From: Acidimicrobiaceae bacterium
GTDB taxonomy: Bacteria > Actinomycetota > Acidimicrobiia > Acidimicrobiales > UBA8190
NCBI GenBank assembly: GCA_003151475.1
Contig: PLXQ01000080.1
Span: 1 to 62,558, forward strand
Direction of reading: 5' to 3'
DNA: 62,558 nucleotides
Below the pieces are notes generated by a model. That model had not been told where the DNA came from, made no database searches, and was given only the letters and a program-made list of their open reading frames with translations. The number at the start of each line of letters is the position of its first letter. The stretch's first letter is position 1. Of the stretch, positions 25,956 to 34,362 are shown in pieces. The translations under genes and the position numbers were made by a program.

Positions 25956-27188
25956 ATGGCACTGACATTTGACTACAAGGTCCGGGACCGTACGGGCAAT
26001 CTCGTGCAGGGACAGCTCGAGGGCGACAGCCTCGCTCTCGTCGTCGCGAAGCTGCGCGAGATGGGTTACATGCCAGTCGCCGTCACCCCGAAGGCCAGTG
26101 CCGGTGTACGCAGGGAGATCAAGATCCCCGGGTTCTCCGACCGCGTCAAGTTGGCAGAGGTGGCTGTGGCGACCCGGCAGCTCGCCACCATGGTGGACTC
26201 CGGTCTGTCCGTGGTACGGGCCCTCGGTCTGCTGTCCACTCAGCAGCAGAACAAGGAACTCGGCCGTGTTCTGGGCGAGGTTCTCCAGGAGGTTGAACGG
26301 GGCTCGTCGCTGTCGGCGTCTGTGGCGAAGTTCCCCAAGATCTTCAGCACCCTCTTCGTAACCATGGTCCAGGCCGGCGAAGCGGGCGGGAATCTGGACA
26401 CCGTCCTGCTCGATCTCTCGCAAACCATGGAGAAGCAGGCGGCGCTCAATCGCAAGATCCGATCGGCCATGACCTATCCGGCGGTCGTGCTCTCGGTGAT
26501 GGTGGTCATCTTCCTGGCCTTGTTGATCTTCATCGTCCCGGTGTTCTCGAAGTTGTTCAAGTCTCTGGGCGCCAAACTGCCACTTCCGACCCAGATCATG
26601 ATCGATCTCTCGCACATCATCCTGAGTCCCTTCGCCCTCGTACTCGTCGCCATGATCGTCGTCGGGGTGGTGCTGTTCCGGAAGTGGATCGAGACCGACA
26701 AGGGCCGGCACAAGTGGGATGCCTTCAAGCTGCGGCCGCCCATCTTCGGAAAGCTGATCCACAACGTTTCCATTGCCCGGTTCTCCCACACGTTGGCTTC
26801 GCTCGTTCAGTCCGGTGTCCCCATCATGCAATCCCTCGACATCGTGTCCGGCACTGCCGGCAACCAGATCGTCGGTGACGCCCTCCTGGACGCCAAGGCG
26901 GGCGTACGCGAGGGACGGGGCCTCGCCGACACGCTGCGCGAGCATGAGGACATCATCCCGCCCCTGGTGACGCAGATGATCGAAGTCGGTGAGCAGACCG
27001 GTGCCCTCGACAACATGCTGCACAAGGTGGGGGAGTTCTACGACGGCGAGGTGGAAGGAACGGTCAACAACCTCACCGCCATGCTTGAGCCCATCCTGAC
27101 CGTCGTCATGGGCGCCATGGTCGGCCTCATGGTCGTCAGCATGTACCTGCCGATGTTCGACTACATCAAGCACGTCCCGACGAGCTGA
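25956..27188 (+). CDS. pilC: Type IV pilus inner-membrane platform protein PilC
   Basis: GspF/PilC family protein of 410 residues, normal length. Two cytoplasmic T2SSF domains are each followed by membrane helices: FSDRVKLAEVAVATRQLATMV opens the first, ARFSHTLASLVQSGVPIMQSL the second. Both carry the conserved G(S/R)xLxxxL pattern and the VxxGExTGxLD-type signature (VQAGEAGGNLDTVL and IEVGEQTGALDNML). It forms the platform on which PilB and PilT act. Confidence 0.95.
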   Translation: MALTFDYKVRDRTGNLVQGQLEGDSLALVVAKLREMGYMPVAVTPKASAGVRREIKIPGFSDRVKLAEVAVATRQLATMVDSGLSVVRALGLLSTQQQNKELGRVLGEVLQEVERGSSLSASVAKFPKIFSTLFVTMVQAGEAGGNLDTVLLDLSQTMEKQAALNRKIRSAMTYPAVVLSVMVVIFLALLIFIVPVFSKLFKSLGAKLPLPTQIMIDLSHIILSPFALVLVAMIVVGVVLFRKWIETDKGRHKWDAFKLRPPIFGKLIHNVSIARFSHTLASLVQSGVPIMQSLDIVSGTAGNQIVGDALLDAKAGVREGRGLADTLREHEDIIPPLVTQMIEVGEQTGALDNMLHKVGEFYDGEVEGTVNNLTAMLEPILTVVMGAMVGLMVVSMYLPMFDYIKHVPTS

Positions 27189-27207
27189 GCCGGGAGCACC
27201 CTTCAAG

Positions 27208-28500
27208 ATGGACACCGTCATGGACAGTGGAACGCTGCCGACCGGCAGTGTGACGCGCCTGCGTCGCCGGGGGTGGCCGCTGGCCGTGACGGGCGCGTTC
27301 GTGACGACGGGCATGGCGTACTCGTTGTTCTGGGCCCCTGTCGTTCGGCACCACTCCTATTGGCTCATGTCGGGCGATCTGTGGGGGACCTACCGCGCAG
27401 CGCACTGGGTGGGCTGGGGTGATCTCGGAGGGGTCTACAGCTCCGGAACGGCGCTGGTCACATTCCCCGGCATTCTTCTCGTTCTCGCCCCTTTGGCCAT
27501 GCTCACGGGCACATTAGGGCTGACCGAGGCGTTCCCGAAGTTCGTGGCTCATCCGACCGCCTGGTTTGCACTGGGACCGGCGTCGCTCCTGCTGAGTGCG
27601 GTTCCCTTGTTCGCCTGTGACGCCCTGGCCGAGAGGCTCGGACTCAGTCGCGGGCGCCGGGCCGTGCTGTGCGTGGCCGAGGCGGCGGTGCTGTGGAATG
27701 TGGCCGTCATCTGGGGTCACCCCGAGGACGCCGTGGCCCTCGGGCTCGCCCTCTATGCCCTGGTGTTCGCCCTGGACGGTCGATGGGTGGGCGCCGGGTG
27801 GCTTTTCGGCGCCGCCATGGCGACGCAGCCCCTCGTCGTGCTGATGTTCCCCGTTCTCATGGCGCTGGCGGGACGGGGCCGGGTGGGGGGCCTGGCCGTG
27901 CGCAGCGCGCTGCCGGCCATCGCCGTTGTGCTCACCCCCCTGATCTCGCAGTTCCACGACACCACCCACGCGCTGCTCGATCAACCGAACTTCCCGAACC
28001 TCGATCACGCCACGCCGTGGACCACCCTGGCGCCCGTGCTGGGCGGACGCGGGCGCGACCTGGCTGTGGCCGCCGGTCCGGGACGGATCGTCGCCGTAAT
28101 CCTGGCCTGTGGCCTCGGGTGGTGGGCCCGCCGCTGGCGGGGGCGGCCCGAATTGATCGTCTGGGCCGCGGCCTTGGCTCTCGCGCTGCGCTGCTTCACC
28201 GAGTCGGTCCTCGTCCCCTTTTATATCTGGCCCGTCCTGGCCGTCGGTCTGGTGCTGGCGGCCCGCGCCGGGCGCGGTCATCTTGCCGCCGCCGCCGTTG
28301 TCGGCATCGCCATATCAGCCGTGGCCCAGTCGCACCTCGGCGAGCTGCCCTGGTGGAGCATCGTTACCGTCGGCATCGTGGTCGTGCTTGCCACGGGCGT
28401 CCGCAGGACACCTGTTCCGGTCCCGGTCGAGGCGTATGACCACTCTTTGGCGCCTCGAGGCGACGACCAACCAGCGGCGTTCGCCGGATCGGCGGCATGA
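27208..28500 (+). CDS. Polytopic membrane protein of unknown function
   Basis: A 430-residue protein with about 10-12 hydrophobic segments. The N-terminal DLWGTYRAAHWVGWGDLGGVY loop and the overall pattern recall GT-C membrane glycosyltransferases or DUF2029-like mannosyltransferases. Acidic residues before the second helix (SGDLWGTY) fit that idea, but no decisive motif is visible. It sits in the pilus operon between pilC and pilM-N with small gaps, so modification of pilin or a pilus-linked glycan is conceivable. Family assignment is an inference. Confidence 0.6.
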   Translation: MDTVMDSGTLPTGSVTRLRRRGWPLAVTGAFVTTGMAYSLFWAPVVRHHSYWLMSGDLWGTYRAAHWVGWGDLGGVYSSGTALVTFPGILLVLAPLAMLTGTLGLTEAFPKFVAHPTAWFALGPASLLLSAVPLFACDALAERLGLSRGRRAVLCVAEAAVLWNVAVIWGHPEDAVALGLALYALVFALDGRWVGAGWLFGAAMATQPLVVLMFPVLMALAGRGRVGGLAVRSALPAIAVVLTPLISQFHDTTHALLDQPNFPNLDHATPWTTLAPVLGGRGRDLAVAAGPGRIVAVILACGLGWWARRWRGRPELIVWAAALALALRCFTESVLVPFYIWPVLAVGLVLAARAGRGHLAAAAVVGIAISAVAQSHLGELPWWSIVTVGIVVVLATGVRRTPVPVPVEAYDHSLAPRGDDQPAAFAGSAA

Positions 28501-28606
28501 CCATGAATGTGATGGAACGGCAATTCATTCATTGCGAGACGAACACGCGCATTTCCACGCGATTGACCGCGGCCGGGTGCGGTGGGGTCCATAGAGGGAG
28601 AGTCGG

Positions 28607-30343
28607 ATGCAACAAGTCGTAGGGCTTGACATAGGGACCAGCGCGGTACGTGCCGCCGAACTCGAGTTCGGATCGGGGCAGCCCAAGCTGGTCGCCTTCG
28701 GACAGGTCGGGCTCCCTCCAGAGGCCATCATCGACGGTGAGGTCCAGGACGTTGCCGCCGTGGCGGACGCGATACGTCGGCTCTGGCATAACGGGCGGTT
28801 CGTCTCAAATTCCGTGGTCGTCGGTATCGCCGGTCTCCGAGTCATCACGCGCGAGCTCGACCTTCCCTGGGTCCCTGACGGTGAAGTCGAGAGCGCGGTG
28901 CGGTTCCAGTCCGAGGAGGTCATCCCCTTTCCCGTCGACAAGACGATCCTCTCGACGCAGGTTCTGGGTGACAACACGGCTGACGACGGTGCCGTCACCC
29001 GGCGCGTGCTCGTCGCCGCCGCCCACCGTGATCTCGTGGACGGTGTCGTTTCCGCCGTCGAGCAGGCCGGTCTGAACGTCCAGGGCGTCGACCTGGTGTC
29101 CTCGGCTCTCGTCCGGGCGCTGGCTGACAGCTCGCATCCGTCGGACGAACCCGAAGCCATCGTGTCCGTGGGTGCCGGATTGACCGTCGTGGTGGTCCAC
29201 CAGGAGGGTCGCCCCCAGTTCGTCCGGACGATCGGGACCGGTGGTAGCGAAGCCACGGCGGCGATCGCGGCCGCGCTCGACCTTCCGCAGGCCGACGCCG
29301 AGGCCATCAAGCTGCGTTTGGGTGACGGGTCGGCGCAGGCCCATGCGGCCGAGTTCGCTGTCCAGTCGACCATCCAGGGGCTGGTAGGGGAGATTCGCAG
29401 CTCCATCCAATACTTCGCATCGCTTCCCGGCCGTGCCCCCATCGTCCGCGTCTTGGTGACCGGGGGCGGGTCGCTCCTGCACGGCTTCATCCCCCAGTTG
29501 CAAACGCAGGTCCGGATTCCGGTGCAGGCGGTGTCCCCTTTGGCCCGCCTCGACGTGTCGGCTCTCGATCTCCAGCCTGACCAGGCGGCGGCGATCGACC
29601 CCGTACTGGCCGCTCCTATCGGCCTGGCGTTGCCTGAACCGAATCCGGCGGTACGAAACTTCAACCTGGTACCCCCTGAGGTTCTGCAGAGATTGTTTCT
29701 CAGCAAAGTCCAGCGCTACGCCTTTGTGGCCGCCGCCGTCGTCGGCGTGGCACTCGTCGCATTCGGTGCGTTGAACTTGTTCCGGGTTCACAAGGCGCAG
29801 AGTGGAGTCGACGCCTTGAACACCAGCGTCGCTACCCTCAATGCCCAGATCCCGACATACGACAAGGTGGTGGCGGCCACCCAGGAACTGCAGACGTCGA
29901 AGGGTCAAGTGAGCGGGATCACCGTCGCCGCTGTCGACTGGTCCGCTGTCGTGTCGGAACTGAGTAAGGCGACGCCGGACGGCTTGAGTCTGACCACATT
30001 CACAGGCACTGCCGGAGTGGCACCGACGGCGCCGGTCGCCGGTGGGGGGCCGTCAGGCAGCACGACCACGACGACGCCGACAACAAGCTCAGGTGCGGTG
30101 GGAACGGCACCGGCGGGTGCCGTCGGCTCGATCATCGTTCAGGTCGGAGGGACCTTCCCGGGAGTGGCCCACTTCAATCCGGTGGCGCAATGGATCGACG
30201 ACATCACCGGCACCACCATGTTCAATCCACCCGGAGTGAGCAATGTCACCAACACGCCTTCCGGTTCCGGAACCGCTGTCAACTTCCAGTCCACGCTGTC
30301 GCTCACGAGCGGCGCCACACTCGCCAAGAATGGAAAATCCTGA
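28607..30343 (+). CDS. PilM-PilN fusion protein
   Basis: A 578-residue protein joining two alignment-complex components. Residues 1-345 are PilM, an actin-like ATPase fold (VGLDIGTSAVRAAELE at the start, VTGGGSLLHGFIPQLQ as the late phosphate loop). The PilN signature NFNLVPPEV, which normally sits in the cytoplasmic tail that PilM grips, occurs near residue 352. A transmembrane helix (about 372-392), coiled coil and periplasm-facing beta domain follow. In most bacteria pilM and pilN are separate genes. A Thr-rich insert (TTTTTPTTSS) interrupts the PilN domain. The TGATG junction couples it to pilO. Confidence 0.9.
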   Translation: MQQVVGLDIGTSAVRAAELEFGSGQPKLVAFGQVGLPPEAIIDGEVQDVAAVADAIRRLWHNGRFVSNSVVVGIAGLRVITRELDLPWVPDGEVESAVRFQSEEVIPFPVDKTILSTQVLGDNTADDGAVTRRVLVAAAHRDLVDGVVSAVEQAGLNVQGVDLVSSALVRALADSSHPSDEPEAIVSVGAGLTVVVVHQEGRPQFVRTIGTGGSEATAAIAAALDLPQADAEAIKLRLGDGSAQAHAAEFAVQSTIQGLVGEIRSSIQYFASLPGRAPIVRVLVTGGGSLLHGFIPQLQTQVRIPVQAVSPLARLDVSALDLQPDQAAAIDPVLAAPIGLALPEPNPAVRNFNLVPPEVLQRLFLSKVQRYAFVAAAVVGVALVAFGALNLFRVHKAQSGVDALNTSVATLNAQIPTYDKVVAATQELQTSKGQVSGITVAAVDWSAVVSELSKATPDGLSLTTFTGTAGVAPTAPVAGGGPSGSTTTTTPTTSSGAVGTAPAGAVGSIIVQVGGTFPGVAHFNPVAQWIDDITGTTMFNPPGVSNVTNTPSGSGTAVNFQSTLSLTSGATLAKNGKS

Positions 30344-30945
30344 TGGAACAGCTGAAGCGTTTCCGTGTCCCCGTTCTCACGGGCGTCGCGACATTGGTTC
30401 TGGGTCTCATCGTCTACGCGGCGTGGATCTCCCCGGAGGGGAGTCATCTGGCCAAGCTCCAGGCCCAGCAGACGCTGCTCCAGGCCCAGCAGAGTCAGCT
30501 CCAGATCAAGATCGCCACGCTGCGAAAGGAAAAGTCGCAACTCGGTTCCAACTGCGCCCAGTTGACGACGGACCTGACCCAGATCCCCGGCACCCCGAGC
30601 GTCGACAGCTTTCTTCAGCAGGTCACGGCGCTGGCCGTATCGAGTGGCGACCCCAATACTCCGAACATCAGCGTGAACCAGGCGGTCGCCGGGGTCAAAG
30701 GCGTGACTTCTGTACAGGTGGCTCTGACCCTGGCCGGCACCTACGGTCAGATGACGGCGTTTCTTCAGGGACTTGATAGCTTTCCGCGGCTCTTCACGGT
30801 GAGCACGATCACCGTCGCCGGAGGCGCCGTCGTGAGTGGCGGCCAGACGTTGTCGCCGGCCACGGCCGGATACACCCTCACCATGAGTGGCGATATCTAC
30901 TACAGCACCGGCCAGAAGAACGTCTGCGCAGCCACCAGCGCATAG
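30343..30945 (+). CDS. pilO: PilO-like alignment-complex protein
   Basis: A 200-residue bitopic membrane protein: short cytoplasmic tail, one transmembrane helix (about residues 10-28), a coiled coil (LQAQQTLLQAQQSQLQIKI region, 38-70) and a ferredoxin-like outer domain (VDSFLQQVTALAVS to QMTAFLQGLDSFPRLF). This is the PilO plan, and it should pair with the PilN half of the upstream fusion. ATG 30343 overlaps the upstream TGA. Sequence identity with PilO is weak, so the call rests on architecture and position. Confidence 0.85.
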   Translation: MEQLKRFRVPVLTGVATLVLGLIVYAAWISPEGSHLAKLQAQQTLLQAQQSQLQIKIATLRKEKSQLGSNCAQLTTDLTQIPGTPSVDSFLQQVTALAVSSGDPNTPNISVNQAVAGVKGVTSVQVALTLAGTYGQMTAFLQGLDSFPRLFTVSTITVAGGAVVSGGQTLSPATAGYTLTMSGDIYYSTGQKNVCAATSA

Positions 30946-31154
30946 AACGACGCCTGAAGGTCTGGACACGGCACGGCGTCGGTCTGTCGCGCGCCCAGAG
31001 TGCGAAGGCAAAAGTCATCCACGGAACGACGGGCATCGCAACGAAAGCCACAGACCTCCCAATTTTGCGTGTCGTGAGCAGGGGCAGAGCTAAAGGCCCC
31101 TGTCCGACCTGCCGATGGCTTGGGCGATAGCCATTGCCTATGTAGGAGGAAGTC
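30946..31154 (+). promoter_or_regulatory. Structured leader of pilin gene 1
   Basis: A 209-base leader. A clear hairpin CAGGGGC-N10-GCCCCTG spans 31079-31102, and a second, ATGGCT/AGCCAT, spans 31115-31134, ending just before the ribosome-binding site TAGGAGGA. Upstream are pieces reminiscent of a class I c-di-GMP (GEMM) aptamer: GGCAAA (about 31006-31011), CGCAACGAAAGCCACAGACC and TGCCGATGG. The fit is incomplete, since the hairpin expected after GGCAAA is weak. I call a regulated leader with reasonable confidence, the riboswitch only tentatively. Confidence 0.35.
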
Positions 31155-31832
31155 ATGATCCAGTCCGTGCTGCGCCGTCTGCGCGATATGCAGACAGCAG
31201 AGCTCGAGGGTGGGGGAACCGCTGAGTCTGGTTTCACCCTCATCGAGCTCATGGTGGTTCTGCTCATCATCGCCATTTTGCTTGCCATCGCCATTCCGAC
31301 GTTCCTCGGTGTGACGGGCTCGGCCAACGACCGCGCCGCCCAGTCCAACCTGACGAACGGCCTTACCGAGGCCGCCGCCATCTATCAGGGCAACAACCAG
31401 ACCTTCGCCGGTATCACGGGCATCCTGCCGAGCTCGGCACCGGAGTTCTCGTGGGTGTCGGCGACCGCCGTCCCTACGGCCGGGTCGAATCAGATCAGTG
31501 TCGAAACGGTTGACGTTGCCACCTATACCGGTGGTTCTGACGGCCAGGGCGTCATTCTGGCGGCCCAGAGCAAGAACGGCAGCACCTGCTGGTTCGCTGT
31601 CCAGCTGGACGCGACACCGGCCGTTCTCACGGTTGCCGGCGACACGACGGGCACGCCATTCCTGTCCAGCGGTACGGCCGGAGCAGCGGGCAACCAAGTC
31701 GGTGCCACCACTGCCGGTACGTACTACGCCAAGACGCAAACCCAGGGCAGCTGCAAGGCGACCTTCCCGCAGTCGAGGGGAACGGGCTTCAGTTGGGGTT
31801 CGAGTTACTCGAACGCCCCCTTGAACCCGTAA
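31155..31832 (+). CDS. Type IV pilin (first of a tandem pair)
   Basis: A 225-residue prepilin. The class III signal is textbook: a 26-residue leader ending ESG, then FTLIELMVVLLIIAILLAIA with Glu at +5 and the hydrophobic N-terminal helix. The mature protein is about 199 residues, with Cys in STCWFAVQ and GSCKATFP that could form the C-terminal D-loop disulphide. The leader is long for type IVa pilins. TAGGAGGA lies 4 bases before the ATG. The second pilin shares the N-terminal helix almost exactly, so the pair arose by duplication. Confidence 0.95.
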   Translation: MIQSVLRRLRDMQTAELEGGGTAESGFTLIELMVVLLIIAILLAIAIPTFLGVTGSANDRAAQSNLTNGLTEAAAIYQGNNQTFAGITGILPSSAPEFSWVSATAVPTAGSNQISVETVDVATYTGGSDGQGVILAAQSKNGSTCWFAVQLDATPAVLTVAGDTTGTPFLSSGTAGAAGNQVGATTAGTYYAKTQTQGSCKATFPQSRGTGFSWGSSYSNAPLNP

Positions 31833-31883
31833 GCCTGGGGAAACGGGATTGACCGGCGAGAGTCGGACGATTTGAAAAACAAC

Positions 31884-31915
31884 CTCGCGGCCCCCGCCAT
31901 GGTGGGGGCCGCGAG
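31884..31915 (+). terminator. Strong hairpin between the two pilin genes
   Basis: Twelve-bp perfect stem CTCGCGGCCCCC / GGGGGCCGCGAG with an 8-base loop, about 50 bases after the first pilin stop. It lacks a T-run. It probably ends or attenuates transcription so that the two pilins are made in different amounts, or protects the 3' end of the first mRNA. Confidence 0.75.
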
Positions 31916-32040
31916 GCGCGTTCGCCTCAGTGCGTCTCTGCGCAGATCTCGTGTCCGCACCGGGTTCGGCCTGCGGCGCCCACTGATTGCCCGACGAGGC
32001 GCTGTCCATGTTTATATCCATTTCCTTTAAGGAGGATGTG

Positions 32041-32718
32041 ATGCTCTCCCTATTGCGCCGTCTGCGCGATTGGCAGACCGAGAAGATTGATGTCGGAGAC
32101 AACGCTGAGTCTGGTTTCACCCTCATCGAGCTGATGGTGGTTCTGCTCATCATCGCCATCTTGCTTGCCATCGCCATTCCGACATTCCTCGGTGTGACGG
32201 GCTCGGCCAACGACCGCGCCGCCCAGTCCAACTTGACCAACGGGCTCACCGAAGCGGCCGCCGTTTATCAAGGAAACAGCCAGACCTTCGCCGGCATCGC
32301 GGGCATTCTGCCCAACTCGGCTCCGGAGTTCTCGTGGGTGTCGTCGAGCACTACCCCCACGGCCGGGTCGAACCAAATCAGCGTCGCTACTGTTGACGTC
32401 GCCGTCGGCGGCACCGCACTGTCCCCGACCAACGACGCCCAGGGCGTGATCCTGGCGGCGCTGAGCAAGAACGGCAACACGTGCTGGTACGCCACGCAGC
32501 TGAATGCCACACCGGTCAACCTCACCAACACCGACACGAACGGTCAGGCCTTCGAAACGGCAGGGGTCGGTTCCCTGGGTGGCCAGAGCGGTGCCACGAA
32601 GGCGGGAACGGACTACGCCAAGTCGACGAGCACCGGTAACTGCAAGGCCAACTACCCCGAGGCCAGAGTGGGTGGCTTCAGTTGGGGTAGCAGCTACTCG
32701 AACGCGCCCACGAACTGA
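32041..32718 (+). CDS. Type IV pilin (second of a tandem pair)
   Basis: A 225-residue prepilin with a 25-residue leader ending ESG and the same mature N-terminus FTLIELMVVLLIIAILLAIA. Start ATG 32041 is fixed by an ideal AAGGAGG five bases upstream; the in-frame ATG at 31987 lacks one. It aligns with the first pilin throughout, with the outer domain diverged; the Cys pair is kept (NTCWYATQ and GNCKANYP). Minor versus major pilin status cannot be told from sequence. The strong ribosome-binding site suggests high expression. Confidence 0.95.
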   Translation: MLSLLRRLRDWQTEKIDVGDNAESGFTLIELMVVLLIIAILLAIAIPTFLGVTGSANDRAAQSNLTNGLTEAAAVYQGNSQTFAGIAGILPNSAPEFSWVSSSTTPTAGSNQISVATVDVAVGGTALSPTNDAQGVILAALSKNGNTCWYATQLNATPVNLTNTDTNGQAFETAGVGSLGGQSGATKAGTDYAKSTSTGNCKANYPEARVGGFSWGSSYSNAPTN

Positions 32719-32751
32719 GTCGACGTGGGCGCCAGGGTCGACGCCGTCTCT

Positions 32752-34203
32752 TCACAGCGGTCCGCTGTCGTGCTTGCGGTGCTGCAAGAGCTCGCGTCGG
32801 CTGGCTAAGAGTGTGAAGGCGCGGTGCACCTGGGTCCGGGTGTCGGCCGGGTCGATGACGTCATCGACGAATCCTCGTTCGGCCGCCACCCACGGGGTGA
32901 GGAAGTCCTCGGCGTAGATGGCCTCCAGGCGCCGTAGCTCCTCGGCGCTCGCCCCGCGGTGCAGGATCTGGACCGCGCCCCGCTCGCCCATAACGGCGAT
33001 CTGGGCCGACGGCCAGGCCAGGCAGATGTCGTTGCCGATGCCCTTCGAATCCATGACGATGTAGGCACCCCCGTAGGCCTTGCGCAGGACGAGGCACACC
33101 CGGGGCACGGTGGCCTCGGCATAGGCGAAGGCGAGCTCGGCGCCATGTCGGATCATGCCGCGCCACTCGAGATCCTTCCCGGGCAGGAACCCGGGGGTGT
33201 CCACCAGGGTGAGGATCGGGATGTTGAAGGCGTCACAGAAGCGGACGAAGCGGCCGCCTTTCTGCGACGCCGGGATATCGAGGGTGCCGGCCAGTGACCG
33301 GGGCTGGTTGGCTACCACGCCTACGGCCATTCCCCCCACGCTCGTGAGCGCCGTCACCAGTTGGGGTGCCCACATGGAGCGGACTTCGAGGATCTCGCCG
33401 TCGTCGGCTATGGCACTGATCACGTCGCGCACGTCGTAGGAGGCGGTGCTCGAGGCCGGGACCATGTCGCGCAATTCGGGAACGGATCGTTCGGGTGGAT
33501 CGTCGCCTTCACGCAACGGCGGTTCGGCGTCGGCGTGATCGGGAAGGTAACCGAGCACGGCACCGATGAGATCGAGCACTTCGGTGTCGTCGTGCGCCAT
33601 GAGCGCGCACAGACCGCTCGAGGTGGCGTGCATGGCCGCACCACCGAGGTCGTGAAGCGACACCCGGATCCCCGTGAAACCTTCGACGGCATCGGGGCCC
33701 GAGAGAAAAGCGAAGGCGTCGGGCGTCATCACCGAGAGGTCGGCCAGTCCGAGCAACAGCGCCGGTCCCGAGACAGCCGGACCGGTCACGGCGGCCAGCA
33801 CGGGCACCTGACCCGAACAGGCGACCACGGCGGCCGCCGCCTCGCCCCACCCGTGGAGCGCGCCGATCCCTTCGGTGATGTCGGACCCCGACGACGACAT
33901 CACCAGGACGAGAGGGAGGTGGAGGTCGACGGCGAGGCGGGCGGCGCCGGCGATGGTGGCGCCGTCGGTCCGCGTGAGCGCCCCCCGGTGGTGCTCGGAG
34001 ATCGACTCGGCGATGACGACGGTCCGTCCCGCCAGCTCGCGCACCCCGCTTCGCACGCTTCCGGGCACATGGACCCGGATGGGGACGGTCGCGGAGGCCT
34101 CGGACTCTTTGAACGGAACCCGGCTACGGCGGCGCTCCCCGGATCCGGGCGGCCGAGAGCCGACGTCGGTCCCGATGACAGGGGAGCGGAGCACTTCTGC
34201 CAT
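32752..34203 (-). CDS. Acyl-CoA carboxylase beta (carboxyltransferase) subunit
   Basis: A 483-residue carboxyltransferase of the biotin-dependent acetyl/propionyl-CoA carboxylase family. The two crotonase-like halves are present. The C-terminal signature MIRHGAELAFAYAEATVP, GGAYIVMDSKGIGNDICLAW and AVMGERGAVQIL is unmistakable and contains the oxyanion-hole glycines. Start at ATG 34203; the frame is open further upstream but without similarity. The N-half is slightly short and divergent (family usually about 510-540). No biotin carboxylase subunit is adjacent, so the alpha chain lies elsewhere. Divergent from the alcohol dehydrogenase. Confidence 0.9.
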   Translation of the reverse strand: MAEVLRSPVIGTDVGSRPPGSGERRRSRVPFKESEASATVPIRVHVPGSVRSGVRELAGRTVVIAESISEHHRGALTRTDGATIAGAARLAVDLHLPLVLVMSSSGSDITEGIGALHGWGEAAAAVVACSGQVPVLAAVTGPAVSGPALLLGLADLSVMTPDAFAFLSGPDAVEGFTGIRVSLHDLGGAAMHATSSGLCALMAHDDTEVLDLIGAVLGYLPDHADAEPPLREGDDPPERSVPELRDMVPASSTASYDVRDVISAIADDGEILEVRSMWAPQLVTALTSVGGMAVGVVANQPRSLAGTLDIPASQKGGRFVRFCDAFNIPILTLVDTPGFLPGKDLEWRGMIRHGAELAFAYAEATVPRVCLVLRKAYGGAYIVMDSKGIGNDICLAWPSAQIAVMGERGAVQILHRGASAEELRRLEAIYAEDFLTPWVAAERGFVDDVIDPADTRTQVHRAFTLLASRRELLQHRKHDSGPL

Positions 34204-34362
34204 GGTAGGCACAGGCTGAACGGTTGTCGCACGACAGGCCCCGGCTGGTCTCCCGGCCGGTGGCGTTCCGCCGGGTCCGATGAAGGGACGCGCCGGACGA
34301 GGAGTCGTCGTCGCCGGGGACCCGTGTGTCACCATCTGGGGCGAGGAAGGGGGACACCGAAG

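Noticed and set aside
33361..34362. Extension of the alcohol dehydrogenase upstream to 33361
   Set aside because: Antisense to the carboxyltransferase; ATG 34363 has a ribosome-binding site and the correct family N-terminus.
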